From NCBI GenBank assembly GCA_023548195.1, contig JAJHZJ010000577.1, forward strand, positions 984,574 through 1,048,573: a DNA stretch of 64,000 nucleotides, given 5' to 3'. This document shows, one piece after another, positions 46,600-57,984 of this stretch. The translations under genes were made by a program, and so were the position numbers. The stretch's first letter is position 1, and each line of letters opens with the position of its first letter. This stretch comes from Bettongia penicillata ogilbyi (taxonomy: Eukaryota > Chordata > Mammalia > Diprotodontia > Potoroidae). The notes under the pieces were generated by a model, which ran no database searches, was not told the origin of the DNA, and saw only the letters and a program-made list of their open reading frames with translations.

Positions 46600-47110
46600 T
46601 TTGGAATTCAAATTCTCCTGCAATGAGACAAAGGAATAGGGCTTTTTGGAAGTTCTCCATTTTCCAGTAACCAAGGTGATTTTCCAGAAGTACAGGTCTG
46701 ACCATGTCACCCCTACTCAATAAGACCCAATGGCTCTCTATTATTTGCACAGTCAAATAGAAATTCCTCTGCTTGGCAATGAAAATGATTTATAACTTAG
46801 CATCTTCCCTATTTTTCTAGTCTTCTTACACATTTTCTGCCTGTATCATCTATAATTCCGGCCTAGTAACTTGCTTATTTTTCTCTCACTGCTAATACTT
46901 TCCCTCTAGGATTGTCTCCTATATTATTTTGTATGTCTTCTATGAACAGTTATTTACATCTGCATTTATATATATATATATATATATATACATGTGTATA
47001 TATATAATATATATATATATAATTATATACATAGTCATATAGATAGCTGTCTCCTCAATCAGGATGTGAGCTTCTTGATAGGGGGGACCATGATCATACC
47101 TTCCTTTGCT
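46600..47110 (+). repeat. L2 LINE fragment
   Basis: TCTGACCATGTCACCCCTAC, AATGGCTCTCTATTATTTGC, ATGATTTATAACTTAGCATC, then AGGATGTGAGCTTCTTGATA. A TA tract interrupts it at 46965. Confidence 0.8.
46965..47030. repeat. (TA)n microsatellite
   Basis: TATATATATATATATATATA with TGTGTATATATATAATATAT after a CATG break. Confidence 0.9.
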
Positions 47111-47609
47111 ATTTGATACAAATAGCTCCTAAATCAGCGCTTTATGATCACTAACTTGTTATAAGAGGTCAAAAGTAATACAATGTTAAAAGAAGAAAAA
47201 TATGTCATATGCAATTAGCACAACTTTAACCTGACTTATTTAATAAGTTGCTGATGCAAAGAAACACTGACTGAATGGAGGAAAGGACATTAACTGTGAC
47301 TATAATTATTTTGCATAAATTTTTAGCTGATATAAATCCGTTTCATATAACGAGCAGATCAACATGGCTAAGACCACTATAATTAGTAAGCTCTTAAACT
47401 ACCTGCCGCATAGAAAGGTAACAGGAGCCAATAAGCAGAAAATAAATCTGGTTGTAAGAATTTTATGAAGGATGATGCAAGATTCTCAGCAATATCACCT
47501 TATAAAGTAATGATAGATAGTGGTGGAAAAATCTAAATTAAAAAAAAAAAAGCTTGATGAGAGATCCAACTAAGAAATGCTATTTTGAAGATTTTTAAAG
47601 ATGAACCCA
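47111..47609. other. No gene recognised
   Basis: AT-rich sequence before the RTE fragment, possibly its decayed N-terminal part. Confidence 0.35.
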
Positions 47610-49070
47610 GAAGAACAACAAACAAAAGATGGAAAATATTTGTAAAAGTCTTCATAATACATTATTTCCACCATTAAGGACACTGGAGCTCTCATACTTC
47701 GATGCTGATAAAGTTTATGATGTGTTTCTTGAGGGTAACAAAATGGCAGCACAGAAAATAAAATTGGGGAAAAAAACATTAGGACAAGCTTCTAAACCTA
47801 CACATAGAAGAAGTCTATGCTGGAGGCAATTTTTGAAGGTATCAAGAAGTAAGATAATAAATATTCGGCAAAAACTAAAAAAATTATTATCATAAGAAGT
47901 ATGACTAAGAAAATCACTTCTAAGCCACATGCCTATTTTCCTATACATAAAAAAAGTTTTATGAGAATAATTTACACATGATTCCTGCTTTAAGGGCGTT
48001 GTTGATCTGAGGTCATAAAGGAATAAGGCAGGCTGCTGAACGTTCCATTCCATAGCAGACTATATTTTTACCACAAAACAAACAACTCAAATAATGTAAA
48101 AAATGCAGGGTCCAACTATTCCAATTACTAACTATAGACTATAAAAATTTGATTCAGTATAGCATAACAATATCTTAAAGGTTCTGCTCTCACAATATAT
48201 CTATCTCTTGCACATCAAAATACCGTAAGATTCCATAAAATAGAAAAAAAAGATAATCTAATGATCCTCTGATTATTGTGAAGTGAAACATAAAACAAGG
48301 AAATTTATGTTCAACAAATGAATTAATCACATTGCTATGCAGAGTCTAATTTGAGGATGATATAGTAAGTTATGGCAGATGCTGACATCTGTGAATGACA
48401 TTGTGCTGATAACATCAATCCTAAGAATACTGTTGAACCTACAGAGGAGATCCATAACACCTCAAATAATTTAACTCTCTACAGAGGAAAGCCCAAGTGT
48501 CAAGAATGTCTATAATCTAGGGTATTATGACACTGAACAATCTCTACTGGTGGTCCATCAGTGTGTGTGTGTGTGTGCTTGCCCGTGTGCACATGTGTGT
48601 AACTTGGATAGCCACTGAAAATGATCAAAGCTCATTTGAAGACCTCAACGTTCAGCCTGAAACAAAGAAAACACTATTTTTAGATGCTGTGGTATAGCTA
48701 TGAATCATAGAAAACTACCATTTTCTAAAGAAGTGAAACTGAGGATCACTCTAACAGCAAAGGTAGATCTATGCAGGCTATAATAAATCAAAAAGAAAAA
48801 ATATGTATGAAGTGGTATAAAGGAAATTTTCAGAGAAATGTGTGACTAAAAAAAAGATAACCTATCATATGGCAACAGCAAAAGATAGGCAAAGGATATT
48901 CCATGTGCTCCCTAGGTGACTGCAATGTTAGGAGATCACAGAAGGACTTTGGGTGAGATCCTCTGTGGTGAATTTCTGGGGTAACATGGACAAGAATCAT
49001 AAAGAATGAGGAAGCAAGGATACAACCTGCATCTTTAAAGAAGATACTCACTTTGATGATATCACAGATT
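47610..49070 (+). mobile_element. Decayed RTE-like LINE, RT to C-terminus
   Basis: Plus-strand frames follow RTE order. MENICKSLHNTLFPPLRTLE and KIKLGKKTLGQA are the linker (K...GK..G.D). SKPHAYFPIHKKSFMRIIYT resembles YRPI.LLSH.YK.F.RII. SVNDIVLITS at about 48391 matches the active-site block, with FADD changed to SVND. The C-terminal text near 48890-49060 includes RSSVVNFWGNMDKNHKE. A TG tract at 48560 interrupts it. No single frame is long, so it is inactive. Confidence 0.65.
48560..48602 (+). repeat. (TG)n microsatellite
   Basis: GTGTGTGTGTGTGTGTGC then CCGTGTGCACATGTGTGT. Confidence 0.9.
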
Positions 49071-49144
49071 CACTTGGGTGTATCTTAATTAATCTGTCCA
49101 TTTTTTGGTTGGATGGTTGCATCAGCAATATATAAGTTTTTAGA

Positions 49145-49375
49145 TAACAGTTACATAAGTGACAGCATCACAGATTTAGAACTGTCAGATTAATATTTGT
49201 AAGATTATAATCAGGTTATAAAATATATATTTTAAAGACCCCCCCACTTCCAATTTTTCAGACAAGGAAACTGAGCCACAGAAAGGTTAAACGACTCACC
49301 CATTTCATGTAGGAGCACCTATCTGAGGTGGAATTTGAACCCAGTCCAAATCCAGGTTTCTAGTAACTAAAATTT
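49145..49375 (-). repeat. MIR-like SINE, reverse
   Basis: ATCACAGATTTAGAACTGTC, CAGACAAGGAAACTGAGCCA and GGAATTTGAACCCAGTCCAA. Confidence 0.75.
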
Positions 49376-51125
49376 CCATTTACCTCGTCTATCATGCTGG
49401 AATTTATTTTTATCAAGGACATGTTTAAGTTAGAATAAACATCTCCTCATGTGTAATAAAACCACTTGCATTTTGGGACAATTTACAATATTGTGATTTA
49501 TGTCTTTATAAGAACTCTAATTTTCTAAGCCAGTAAGTCAATCCCTGCAATTAAAGTTAATTGTTTTGAATGTTTACAACCAGGTGAAATCCAGAAACAA
49601 ATCTCTTTACATGAACGAAGCAGCATGTTCTAGTGATGTCTAAGATGCCTTAAGACTTGTCATCATTTGACTATATGCATTAGAAAAATGAAATGACAAA
49701 CACTTGCAAAGTAGTTTCTATTGCAGAGGGTTTAAATAAATAACATGAAAATCTCATAGCTGTTAATAGCTTATAGAGACACATACTTTCTGCTGCTTAC
49801 ATAAAATTGTTTTAGAAAAAAACATTAAGGAATATGTTTAATAGATACAACAAAAGTACAAATTTTGAAAGTTAAGAAAAGGTACATGTACTTACTCTCT
49901 TTCAAAGGAAGAAATAAGCAAAATATTAATTGAGAGAACTAAATTCTATGCCCTTTTCACTTTAGGTCTCAATCTCTCTTTCATTTTGTTTGCTATTTTG
50001 CAAGTGACATATTTGTGGGAAAGGCAGCATCTAAAGATAGAGTACTAGGCTTATCATCAAGTCCTTTTTTTAAAGTTGTTCTGTTTGTTAATGTTGCTAA
50101 CAAAGGATACAATTATTGTCATATTGGGTGAATCCTGAGCAAACAACTGCATAGTTTTCATTTAGAGTTGCACTACTACTATAACTTTAGCTACTACGGT
50201 ATTATTTAGTTTAATGTAAGGGAAGGGAGTCATCAAATCACCATACTTAAAATAAGTGAAAAAATACTGTATTATAACATCTTAATCAGGTGAATACAGG
50301 TTTCCACCAATCAATTAAACAGAGGCTTTAGATTAAGTGCAAAAAAGGCTTTGAAAATCATTAGATGAACTGAAGTGACATTGTACAGGAAGTACGTTGC
50401 AGATTGGGTGGGAAAACTTGGTTATGCCCTATGAGTCATTTACAAAATATTGAATCAATTTTGGAAGCAAGTAATATGAGCATATAATAAGCCAGGAAAG
50501 AGCAATTCTAGTCACACCACTGAGGAGTGCGTTAGGAGGGGAAGAGATCTTAGCCTTGATAATTCCCATCCCACTTGGCTGGAGGAGGACCCTATGAACT
50601 TTCATGAGTTTGGTGGATTTCAGATTTCTCATGCTCCCATTTATGTCCCAGAACTTCCCTCTGCTAGGAGCTAAGAATAGACTGGAGATAATGAGGAGAA
50701 ACAGGGTCAAAGCTCTACAAAGACAACAACATGAAATCTCAAGCATAGCAATAAAGAACTCCATGAGCACCCCACAAAGGAGAGAAAGGGACTTCTGGGA
50801 ACAGGAGCTGTGAGTTATTCCTTTGTCACAAGTGATCTTTAAGCCTGAGCCCTCTTTCCTCTAGACTATGTATATATACTGATGGGAGATTATGTAAACA
50901 TGCCTTACTTAGGGGGTAATATGTTTTTAACTATAGTAAACTCTCATTTCTAAAAGCTGATTGTTTGGTGAAACAATGATATCAATGATAATCAATGGGG
51001 GGACACTGGTTGGAGTTCACAAGCTACAAAATTAGAAGACAACCCCGCAGCCCCTCAGGACTACCTCTAGAACCCCAAGGTAACATGGTAGCTATCCTCT
51101 GGGGATCTGACCTGCCAGGGGGAGT
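49376..51125. other. No gene recognised; a possible old LTR-like segment
   Basis: It is AT-rich to about 50400, then of more balanced composition from 50420 to 51125. The minus frame at 50429-50770 (113 codons) has hydrophobic stretches but no family resemblance. The style of 50580-51125 is compatible with an old LTR or ERV remnant, but I cannot find ends or duplications. Confidence 0.3.
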
Positions 51126-51129
51126 GTGA

Positions 51130-51330
51130 GTTGGAACAGTAGTAATTCCAGAGCCTTTTCCTAATCTCATATCCTTACAGGCAAATCACTTAATCTCTCC
51201 GCACCTTAATTTTCTCATTTTCAAAATGGGGATGGTACTACATGTACTTTGTACCTGATAAGGGTGTTATGAGGAAGGAAGTTTGTAAATTGTAAAGAAG
51301 TATTTAAAAATGGGTTACTATTATCATTAC
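51130..51330 (+). repeat. MIR-type SINE
   Basis: TTACAGGCAAATCACTTAAT, TTTTCAAAATGGGGATGGTA and the 3' core AGGGTGTTATGAGGAAGG. Confidence 0.8.
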
Positions 51331-51714
51331 CCTTGGGCTTACCTGGTCTGAATGTTACTGAGATGAATGTTTGCGAATTTTTTTTTTTCATGAGGCTGAA
51401 GATAGCTACAAGCATTACTGATGAAGAAGTAAAATGTGATTTTACTGTCACATTTGCCACAGTAATCACTTTTGACATCACCAGTTTTGGGGCTCTTTCA
51501 CTTAACTATGTCCACTGTTGAAGCTAATGGCTTTTTCAGGTCTCCCCTGTGTGCCTGTGTGACTCCTTTGGTGACCAAGGTATTTTGACAGAAGCAATGA
51601 ATCTCAAGTTGCTGCCATCAGTGATTTCTTCATATTCGACCTTGACCGCTGGGTGTCTCTACTTATCATATGGGCAAAACATTTTTGCTAATACTTCATT
51701 AAGGATACTCTATC

Positions 51715-51810
51715 AATCTATCAGTCAATAAACATTTATTAAGCACCTGGTCTGTGCTAGGAACTGTGTTAGGGATAGAAGTAGCTAAAAAGAGCAATAG
51801 TAGAACTCTA
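51715..51810 (+). repeat. Old mammalian interspersed repeat, L2-like
   Basis: CAGTCAATAAACATTTATTA, AGCACCTGGTCTGTGCTAGG. Confidence 0.65.
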
Positions 51811-52413
51811 AATGAGCATGAAACAGTAGTTTATTCAAGATTCACCAGTATACCTGTTAGTTTGACTCAATGATCAATATTAACAGTGAACAGTGAAAGA
51901 AAAAATAAAGGATGATCTTAAATCAATATTGCTCTAACGAGATGAAAAAGAATTAAAAAAATTTTAACTGACTTTTCCTTAATTTCCTACTTTTTTGTTT
52001 AATGTTTTTTTACTATTTTTCCTATACCAGTATAATAAAAAAAGATTGCACATGACACTGCTCATTTATGATGTACAACTTACTATTCTTTTAAAATATA
52101 TAATAAAATTATCATGTACATTTCTTTTTTTTCTTCTCTTCCCTTTCCCTAGGCTACCATTAGACACAAATATATATTACACACACACACACACACACAT
52201 ATATATGTAAAATCATTCTATACACACTTCTATTTGTCAGTTCTTTCTTCGGAGGCAAATTGCATCTTCTTTCATACATCCTTTGTGTCTAATTTGGGTA
52301 TTTACAGTAGTCATACTGACTTACTTGCCCAAAGTTGTTCTTAAAACAATATTGCTTTTACTGTAAACAACATTCTCTTCATCTTATTCATTTCATTCTT
52401 CACTATTTCATGC
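51811..52413. other. No gene; AC microsatellite at 52180
   Basis: AT-rich, with (AC)n at about 52180-52198 followed by ATATATATG. Confidence 0.5.
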
Positions 52414-52425
52414 AAATCTATCCAT
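52414..52425 (+). repeat. Target-site duplication of HAL1 copy iii, left copy
   Basis: AAATCTATCCAT, identical to 55372-55383. Confidence 0.88.
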
Positions 52426-53254
52426 CTTTTTATTTATTTAACTTTTTACATTCATTTTCACAAAATTTTGGGTTCCAAATTTTCTCCCCTTTTATCCCCT
52501 CCCCCCACCCCAATACCCCAAGCAATCTAATTTTCCCTATCTCCAATCTGCCCTCTCTTCTGTCATCCCTCCCTTCTCTTGTCTCCATCTTCTCTTTTCT
52601 CCTGTAGGGCCAGATGACTTTCTATTCCTCATTAACTGTATGTCTTCTTTCCTAGTAGCAACAGCAATACTAAACAGTTGTTCCTAAAACTTTGAGTTCC
52701 AAATTCTCCCCATCCCTCCCTCCCCACCCATTCCCTTTGGGAAGGCAGGCAATTCAATATAGGCCATATCTGTGGAGTTTTGCAAATGACTTCCCTGATA
52801 GTCGTGCTGTGTAAGACTAACTGAATTACCCTCCATCCTACCCTGCCCCTCATTGTTTCTCTTCTGTCTTTTGATCCTGTCCCTCCCCAAGTGTTGACTT
52901 CAAATTGCTCCCTCCTCTCTTTGCCCTCCCTTCCATCATCCTCCCCCCTCCTTGCAATATCTCCTTCTCCCCCACTTTCTTATATTGTAAGATAGGTTTT
53001 CAGACCAAAATGAGTGTGCATTTTATTCCTTCCTTTAGTCAAATGTGATGAGGGTAAACTAATTGTTTTTTTTTTCCTCAGGTCTCCTCTTTATCCCTCC
53101 ACTAAAAGGTCTCCTACTTGCCTCTTAAATGACATATAATTACCCCATTCCATTTCACCCTCTTTCCTCCCACTACATTTCTCTCTCACCATTTACCTTA
53201 ATTTCTTTTAAGATATGGTCCCATCCTATTAAGTTCAATCTGTGCTCTCTGTCT

Positions 53255-53325
53255 CTGTATGTGTGTGCATGTGTGTATGTGTGTGTGCATGCATGCATGT
53301 ACATGTGTGTGTGTGGTCCCACCAA
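53255..53325. repeat. TG/CA microsatellite in the HAL1 copy iii 3' UTR
   Basis: TGTGTGTGCATGTGTGTATG, with GCATGCATGCATGT in the middle. Confidence 0.9.
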
Positions 53326-53449
53326 CTACCCAGATACTGAAAAGTTTTAAGAGTTACAAATATTGTCTTTCCATGTAGAAATGTAAACAGTTCACTTCTG
53401 GTAAGTCCCTTAAGACTTCTCTTTGCTGTTTCCTTTTTCATGCTTCTTC

Positions 53450-54548
53450 TCATTCTTGTGTTTGGAAGTCAAATTTTCTTTTCAGCTCTGGTTTTTTCAT
53501 CAAGAATGATTGAAAGTCCTCTGTTTCATTGAAAGACCGTATTTTCCCCTGAAGTATTATACTCAGTTTAGCTAGGTAGGTAATTCTCGGTTTCAGTCCT
53601 AGTTCCTTTGACTTCTGGAATATCCTATTCCACGCCCTTCAATCTCTTAATGTAGAAGCTGCTAGATCTTGAGTTATCCTGATTGTATTTCCACAGTACT
53701 GAAATTGTTTCTTTCTAGCTGCTTGCAAGATTTTGTCCTTGAGCTGGGAGTTCTGGAATTTGGCCACAATGTTCCTAGGAGTTTCTCTTTTTGGATCTCT
53801 TTCTGGTGGTGATCGATGGATTCTTTCAACTTATTTTGCCCTCTGGTTGTAGAATGTCAGGGCAGTTTTCCTTGATAATTTCATGGAAGATAATGTCTAG
53901 GCTCTTTTTTTGATCATGACTTTCAGGTAGTTCCATAATTTTTAAATTGTCTCTCCTGGATCTATTTTCCAGGTCAGTTGTTTTTCCCATGAGATATTTC
54001 ACATTCTCTTCCATTTTTTCATTCTTTTGGTTTTGTTTGGTGATTTCTTGGTTTCTCGTAAAGTCATTAGACTCCATCTGTTCCATTCTAATTTTGAGAG
54101 AACTATTAAATTCAGTGAGCTTTTGAACCTCTTTTTCCATTTGGCTAATTCTGCTTTTGAAAGCATTTTTCTCCTCATTGGCTTTTTGAACCTCTTTTGC
54201 CAATTGAGTGAGCCTGGTCTTCAAGGTGTTATTTTCTTCAGCATTTTTTTGGGTCTCCTTATCCAAGGTATTGACCCGTTTTTCATACTTTTCTTGCATC
54301 TCTCTCATTTCTCTTCCCAGTTTTTCCTCCACCTGTCTAACTTGCTTTTCAAAATCCTTTTTGAGCTCTTCCAAGGCCTGAGCCCACCTGACATCCCCCT
54401 GGGGTGTCTGGGGTACCGAGGCCCCACCCTCCACGTCTTTCCCCGATGGTGAGAATACGTCCTCGTTATCAGATCCGAAGGTCAGGATCATTTGCATTTC
54501 TTGGAAAAAACTCTCTATAGTCTTATTTTTCTTCCCTTTTCTAAGCAT
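53450..54548 (-). pseudogene. HAL1 copy iii ORF1 (L1 ORF1p-like), late frameshift
   Basis: The ATG at 54548 opens MLRKGKKNKTIESFFQEMQM. An acidic segment, SDNEDVFSPSGKDVEGG, precedes a long heptad coiled coil (residues about 55-170) containing EEKLGREMREMQEKYEKRV and SRISQMEKEVQKL. The RRM start is LENRSRRDNLKIMELPESHD. The frame stops at 53826 (after LQPEGKIS) from a small deletion. The C-terminal domain continues in another frame to about 53450. ORF1p binds element RNA as a trimer; this copy would lack its C-terminal domain. Confidence 0.88.
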
Positions 54549-54599
54549 TTTCCCAGTTACTTGACTTCTGAGATTCCTGTCCACCCCTGCCTAGATCCG

Positions 54600-55371
54600 C
54601 CCAGCTAGTGCTTGGGGTCTGAGGTTCAAATGGGCTTTCCGCAGCAAGCTTTAGTTCTGGTGCTGGGGTGGGGGCAGGGCCACCTCCCAGGTTCGGCCTC
54701 CTCAGGGGCTTTATGCAGAGACTTTCAGGAACGGAGCGGGTGGGGGGGGCGCCTCCCAGGCTCAGCTCCCTTCGGGGCTTTATGCAGAGGCCTTCAGTAA
54801 TAGAGCGGGGTGAGGCAGGGCTGTCTCCCAGGTTCAGCTCCCTCAGGTTGTTTATGCAGAGACCTTCCGTAATGAAGATCCTGCCTGCTGCTGGGGGAGT
54901 CCTGGGCCGCCGCAGCCGCTGCTGCCTCCGCTGCCGCCCATGCCTCTGCCTCCGCCACTTCCTGCCCCCGTCTCTGCCGCCACCGCTTCCTCCGGAGGGG
55001 GCCCAAGTCACGGAGACACTCCGCTCCCCTCTCGTCCAGCCCAGCCTTCTCTCTCACTGACCTGTAGCTTCTGTGGGCGGAGGAACTTTCCCGGCTGCCG
55101 GAGCCTCTGTCCCTGAAGCCTGCTCGGGTCAGCTTCTCTGGGGCCGCGGCCAGGCCAGTGCTGGGGGTGGGGTCTGCTTTCTGGGGCACGACGGACCCCG
55201 GGGACGGGTCTCCAGGGCTCTCTGGCACGGAAATCTCTTCCACTCTGGTTCTGCACACCTTTCAGTGATCCAGAATTTATGCGGATCTCTTTTTACATTA
55301 ATTCTATGGGCTGTGGGTTGCAGCTCGTAAACATGCATCCTTCTATTCCGCCATCTTGGCTCCGCCCCCCT
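54600..55371 (-). promoter_or_regulatory. CpG-rich HAL1 leader, probable internal promoter
   Basis: This is the only stretch in the window dense in CpG, for example CCGCCGCAGCCGCTGCTGCC-like text near 54905-54990. In L1-type elements the leader carries the internal promoter. Promoter activity is inferred, not shown. Confidence 0.55.
54686..54880 (-). repeat. Tandem monomers of 69-72 bp in the HAL1 leader
   Basis: The CCCAG(G)-anchored unit recurs at 54686, 54755 and 54827 (periods 69 and 72 bp), each with a TTTATGCAGAG core and a TTCAG/TTCCG..A.. segment. The third unit is partial. In one minus-strand frame the units read SITEGLCIK..REL.LG. Copies i, ii and iv lack this array. Confidence 0.9.
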
Positions 55372-55383
55372 AAATCTATCCAT
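55372..55383 (+). repeat. Target-site duplication of HAL1 copy iii, right copy
   Basis: AAATCTATCCAT, identical to 52414-52425. It is followed by a T-run. Confidence 0.88.
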
Positions 55384-55509
55384 TTTTTTTTTAATAAGAT
55401 CATCAAGCTCATCATTTTTTTTAATCTTATGAAATCACAAGCACTCAGATTTGCAAGGTGGCTCAGAGGCTATTTTTTCTCATTTCTACCCCAAAAGTGA
55501 AATTAACCT

Positions 55510-55890
55510 ACTTCCTGTGTTTCACATTCATCATTCCATCTCTTGCCTCTATGGTTTTGCCCAGGCTGTGCCTTGATGCCCAGAATGTTCTCCCTTTTCA
55601 CCTCCACCTGTTGAACCCTAGCTTCCTGTAAGGATCAGCTCAAGTATGACTTCCTTCAAAAGGCCTTTGCTGATGCCCTTACTTGTTATGATCTCTCAAC
55701 TCCCAACCCAATCAAGTGTATTTAATTTGCACATATCCTATACACATTTTTCTGTGAACATAGTCTTTCACCCTAAAAGAATATAAGTTTTCTTGAGAAC
55801 AAGGACTCTCAGTTTTGTATTTGTATCTCCACTGCCTACTACAATGCACAGCAAAGGGTAAGTTCTTAACAGATTCTCACTGATTATTAA
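55510..55890 (+). repeat. L2 LINE 3' fragment
   Basis: GATGCCCAGAATGTTCTCCC, AGCTCAAGTATGACTTCCTT, AAAAGGCCTTTGCTGATGCC and TTTGTATCTCCACTGCCTAC in L2 order. Confidence 0.88.
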
Positions 55891-55904
55891 TTAACAGTGG
55901 TCCT

Positions 55905-56345
55905 TTCTCTAGGATACTTAGCAAGTGGTCATATGGTCTTTGTTTGAAGGTGAGGAGAAATCTACGCTATAGTCACTTCCTCTTTGGGATACCTCTAATT
56001 GTTTTGGAAATCTTCCTCTGTATCATCTCTAACATGCCTTGTTACAACTTTTACTGATTTCTCCTACTTTTGCTATCTGAGGCTCAGCAGAACTCAAATT
56101 CCTCTCTATGAACAGCTTTTCAAATACATTCTCCCAAAGTCTTCTCTTCTGCAGGTTAAACATTCTTAGTACCTTCAAATAATCCTCACATGGTATGAAC
56201 TTGACATAGGCTGACCTCCTCTGCCTGTTCCCAAACTTCTCAAAATCCTTCCTAAATTGTGGTATCCTGAGCTAAATATCACATTACCATTTTGGAGAAC
56301 TTATGGGACATTTATATAGGCTTTATTTTATTATTTGCATTTTAA
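55905..56345 (+). repeat. CR1/L3-like LINE 3' fragment
   Basis: TCTTCTCTTCTGCAGGTTAA, ACATTCTTAGTACCTTCAAA, GGCTGACCTCCTCTGCCTGT, TCCTTCCTAAATTGTGGTAT and CCTGAGCTAAATATCACATT match the CR1/L3 3' UTR order. Confidence 0.75.
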
Positions 56346-57535
56346 GAACATTGCTTTGAATTATGTGTACCTTTCTTATCAACCCTTTCTAGATAAGCTC
56401 CAGAATTATAGGGATCATGAATTATTGTTCTCTGTATTCACTGCAACATCTAGAACCTAAAGAACTCAAGAGCTTTTGGATGAATGGAATAGGTAATTAA
56501 TTACAATAATACCTATAAAATGAATTTTAAAAGGTATAAAGAGTAATCTCAACGAGCTAAAATAGGACTTTTAGAAAGTTAGCATCATACATAGGTTTAC
56601 TGATAATTCAATAACATTATGTTCTAGAGTTTTATATTTAAAGCATCATTGAGAGTAGGCCACATTTATGTGAAGTAAATATTTGTTGAGAAAGCTAACG
56701 AGTAACTCTTTGGCTGAAAATATCTAGAGCAAGGGAAATGAAACATCCATTAATACAACTGTAGTTCACAGAATAATAGCAATTCATTATATTACCATAT
56801 CCATTGCTTATCTTGTCAGTAGGGGAAAAAATGGTCTAAAGTATTGGCTGCCATTAGAAATTACATAAGTGATAGGTATCAATCAGATATGATTGTTTAG
56901 ATGCCTATGTTTATGTTACAAATATAGTCCAAATTTTGGTCAATGTTAATATTATTCTGGTTAATGTTACATGTTAGAAAAATAAACAAAACTGAAACAC
57001 AATGTCACCAAACTGATATCTCTGAAGACCAGCTTTTGTGAGCCTCCATTCTCTCATTTGTTAAATGAAGCAGTGAGGAAATAGACAACTTCTGGGTTTC
57101 TTCTTGCTTTAAATCTATAATTCAAAGATTTTACTTTGATCAGGGCTTTTATGGCTAATGTTAGCATTAAATAATAATAGGTGACCTTTGCAATGCAGTT
57201 GTAACAAGTGGAGAGTCTCCAAGAAGGGAAATAAACCTTACAATTTCATCTAAGCACTTTTACTCAGTTACAGCTAAAAGACAAACTAGCCAGAACATGA
57301 AGGACAAACCCTCATTCAAGAGCATGTTGACAATGTATAAAGGAAATGGTTCATACATTTTCCTTTATAGGATGCTGTGACTGCTGGATTTGATAGGTCT
57401 TAAAAAATCTTTATCTGCTAGTACTTTTTCAAGAAGGCTTTGGCTTTGTAATATTTAATCTTCCAATAAAAGTACCCAAATGCTGTTTGGTTTATTCTGC
57501 TCTATCACCGATTAACTGAAATAATAAATTTTGAT
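56346..57535. other. No gene; one MIR fragment at 57040-57125
   Basis: AT-rich. CTCATTTGTTAAATGAAGCA near 57053 is the MIR core on the plus strand. Confidence 0.45.
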
Positions 57536-57690
57536 CTAGAAGAGATGTTAGAAGCCATTGAACCCAAACTTCTCAACTTCTAGATGAGGAAGCTGAAGTT
57601 CCAAAGAGTTGGCAAGCTAGTATCTGAGCCAAAATTCAAACTCTGGTCTTCTTGATCCCAGCTCCACTGTTATATTTACTAAGCTACAAA
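57535..57690 (-). repeat. MIR-like SINE, reverse
   Basis: GAAGCCATTGAACCCAAACT, TTCTAGATGAGGAAGCTGAA and AAATTCAAACTCTGGTCTTC. Confidence 0.75.
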
Positions 57691-57952
57691 TGTCAGGCAC
57701 AAATGTCATATCCAACCTTCTGTCATCTTTAAGAGAGATTATATAGAAGTCACAGAATTCTGTGTTGCTGTCCTCCTTTTTGAAGGCACACAACATGTTA
57801 TATCAATGAGGCTTGGCTTCTCTTTAAGGTATTTGGACACTTCAGACATATATCTTTGATATTTGTTGCTATAGCAGAGATGGCAGCAGATGCTTAATGT
57901 TTATAAGCTTAGTAACCTGTCTTCTCTAATTGCCACCTCTCTCTCTAACACT

Positions 57953-57953
57953 A

Positions 57954-57980
<27 letters not shown>
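57953..57980. repeat. (AC)n microsatellite
   Basis: An uninterrupted ACACAC run of about 28 bases. Confidence 0.95.

Positions 57981-57984
<4 letters not shown>

Larger units (their letters stand above)
52426..55371 (-). mobile_element. HAL1-like element, copy iii, full length (about 2.95 kb)
   Basis: On the minus strand it starts GGGGGGCGGAGCCAAGATGG and has a CpG-rich leader, ORF1 (ATG at 54548), a 3' UTR with the TG/CA tract and an A-rich end at about 52430. It is flanked by a 12-bp duplication. ORF1 is open for 240 codons, the least damaged of the four copies, suggesting the youngest insertion. Its leader differs from copy i in having tandem units of about 70 bp. Confidence 0.9.

Noticed and set aside
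50429..50770. 113-codon hydrophobic minus-strand frame as a membrane protein or viral envelope remnant
   Set aside because: No recognisable motifs and no LTR pair around it. The hydrophobicity follows from T/C-rich composition.
54541..55258. Long GC-rich open frames (about 154-156 codons) that look like a proline/arginine-rich host protein
   Set aside because: They lie wholly inside the HAL1 copy iii leader between its 5' end and ORF1, include the tandem monomers, and start at non-ATG codons in part. GC-rich text lacks stops by chance.
57955..57980. Tandem array as CRISPR-like or satellite repeat
   Set aside because: It is a simple AC dinucleotide run. The genome is mammalian, and no spaced direct repeats occur anywhere in the window.
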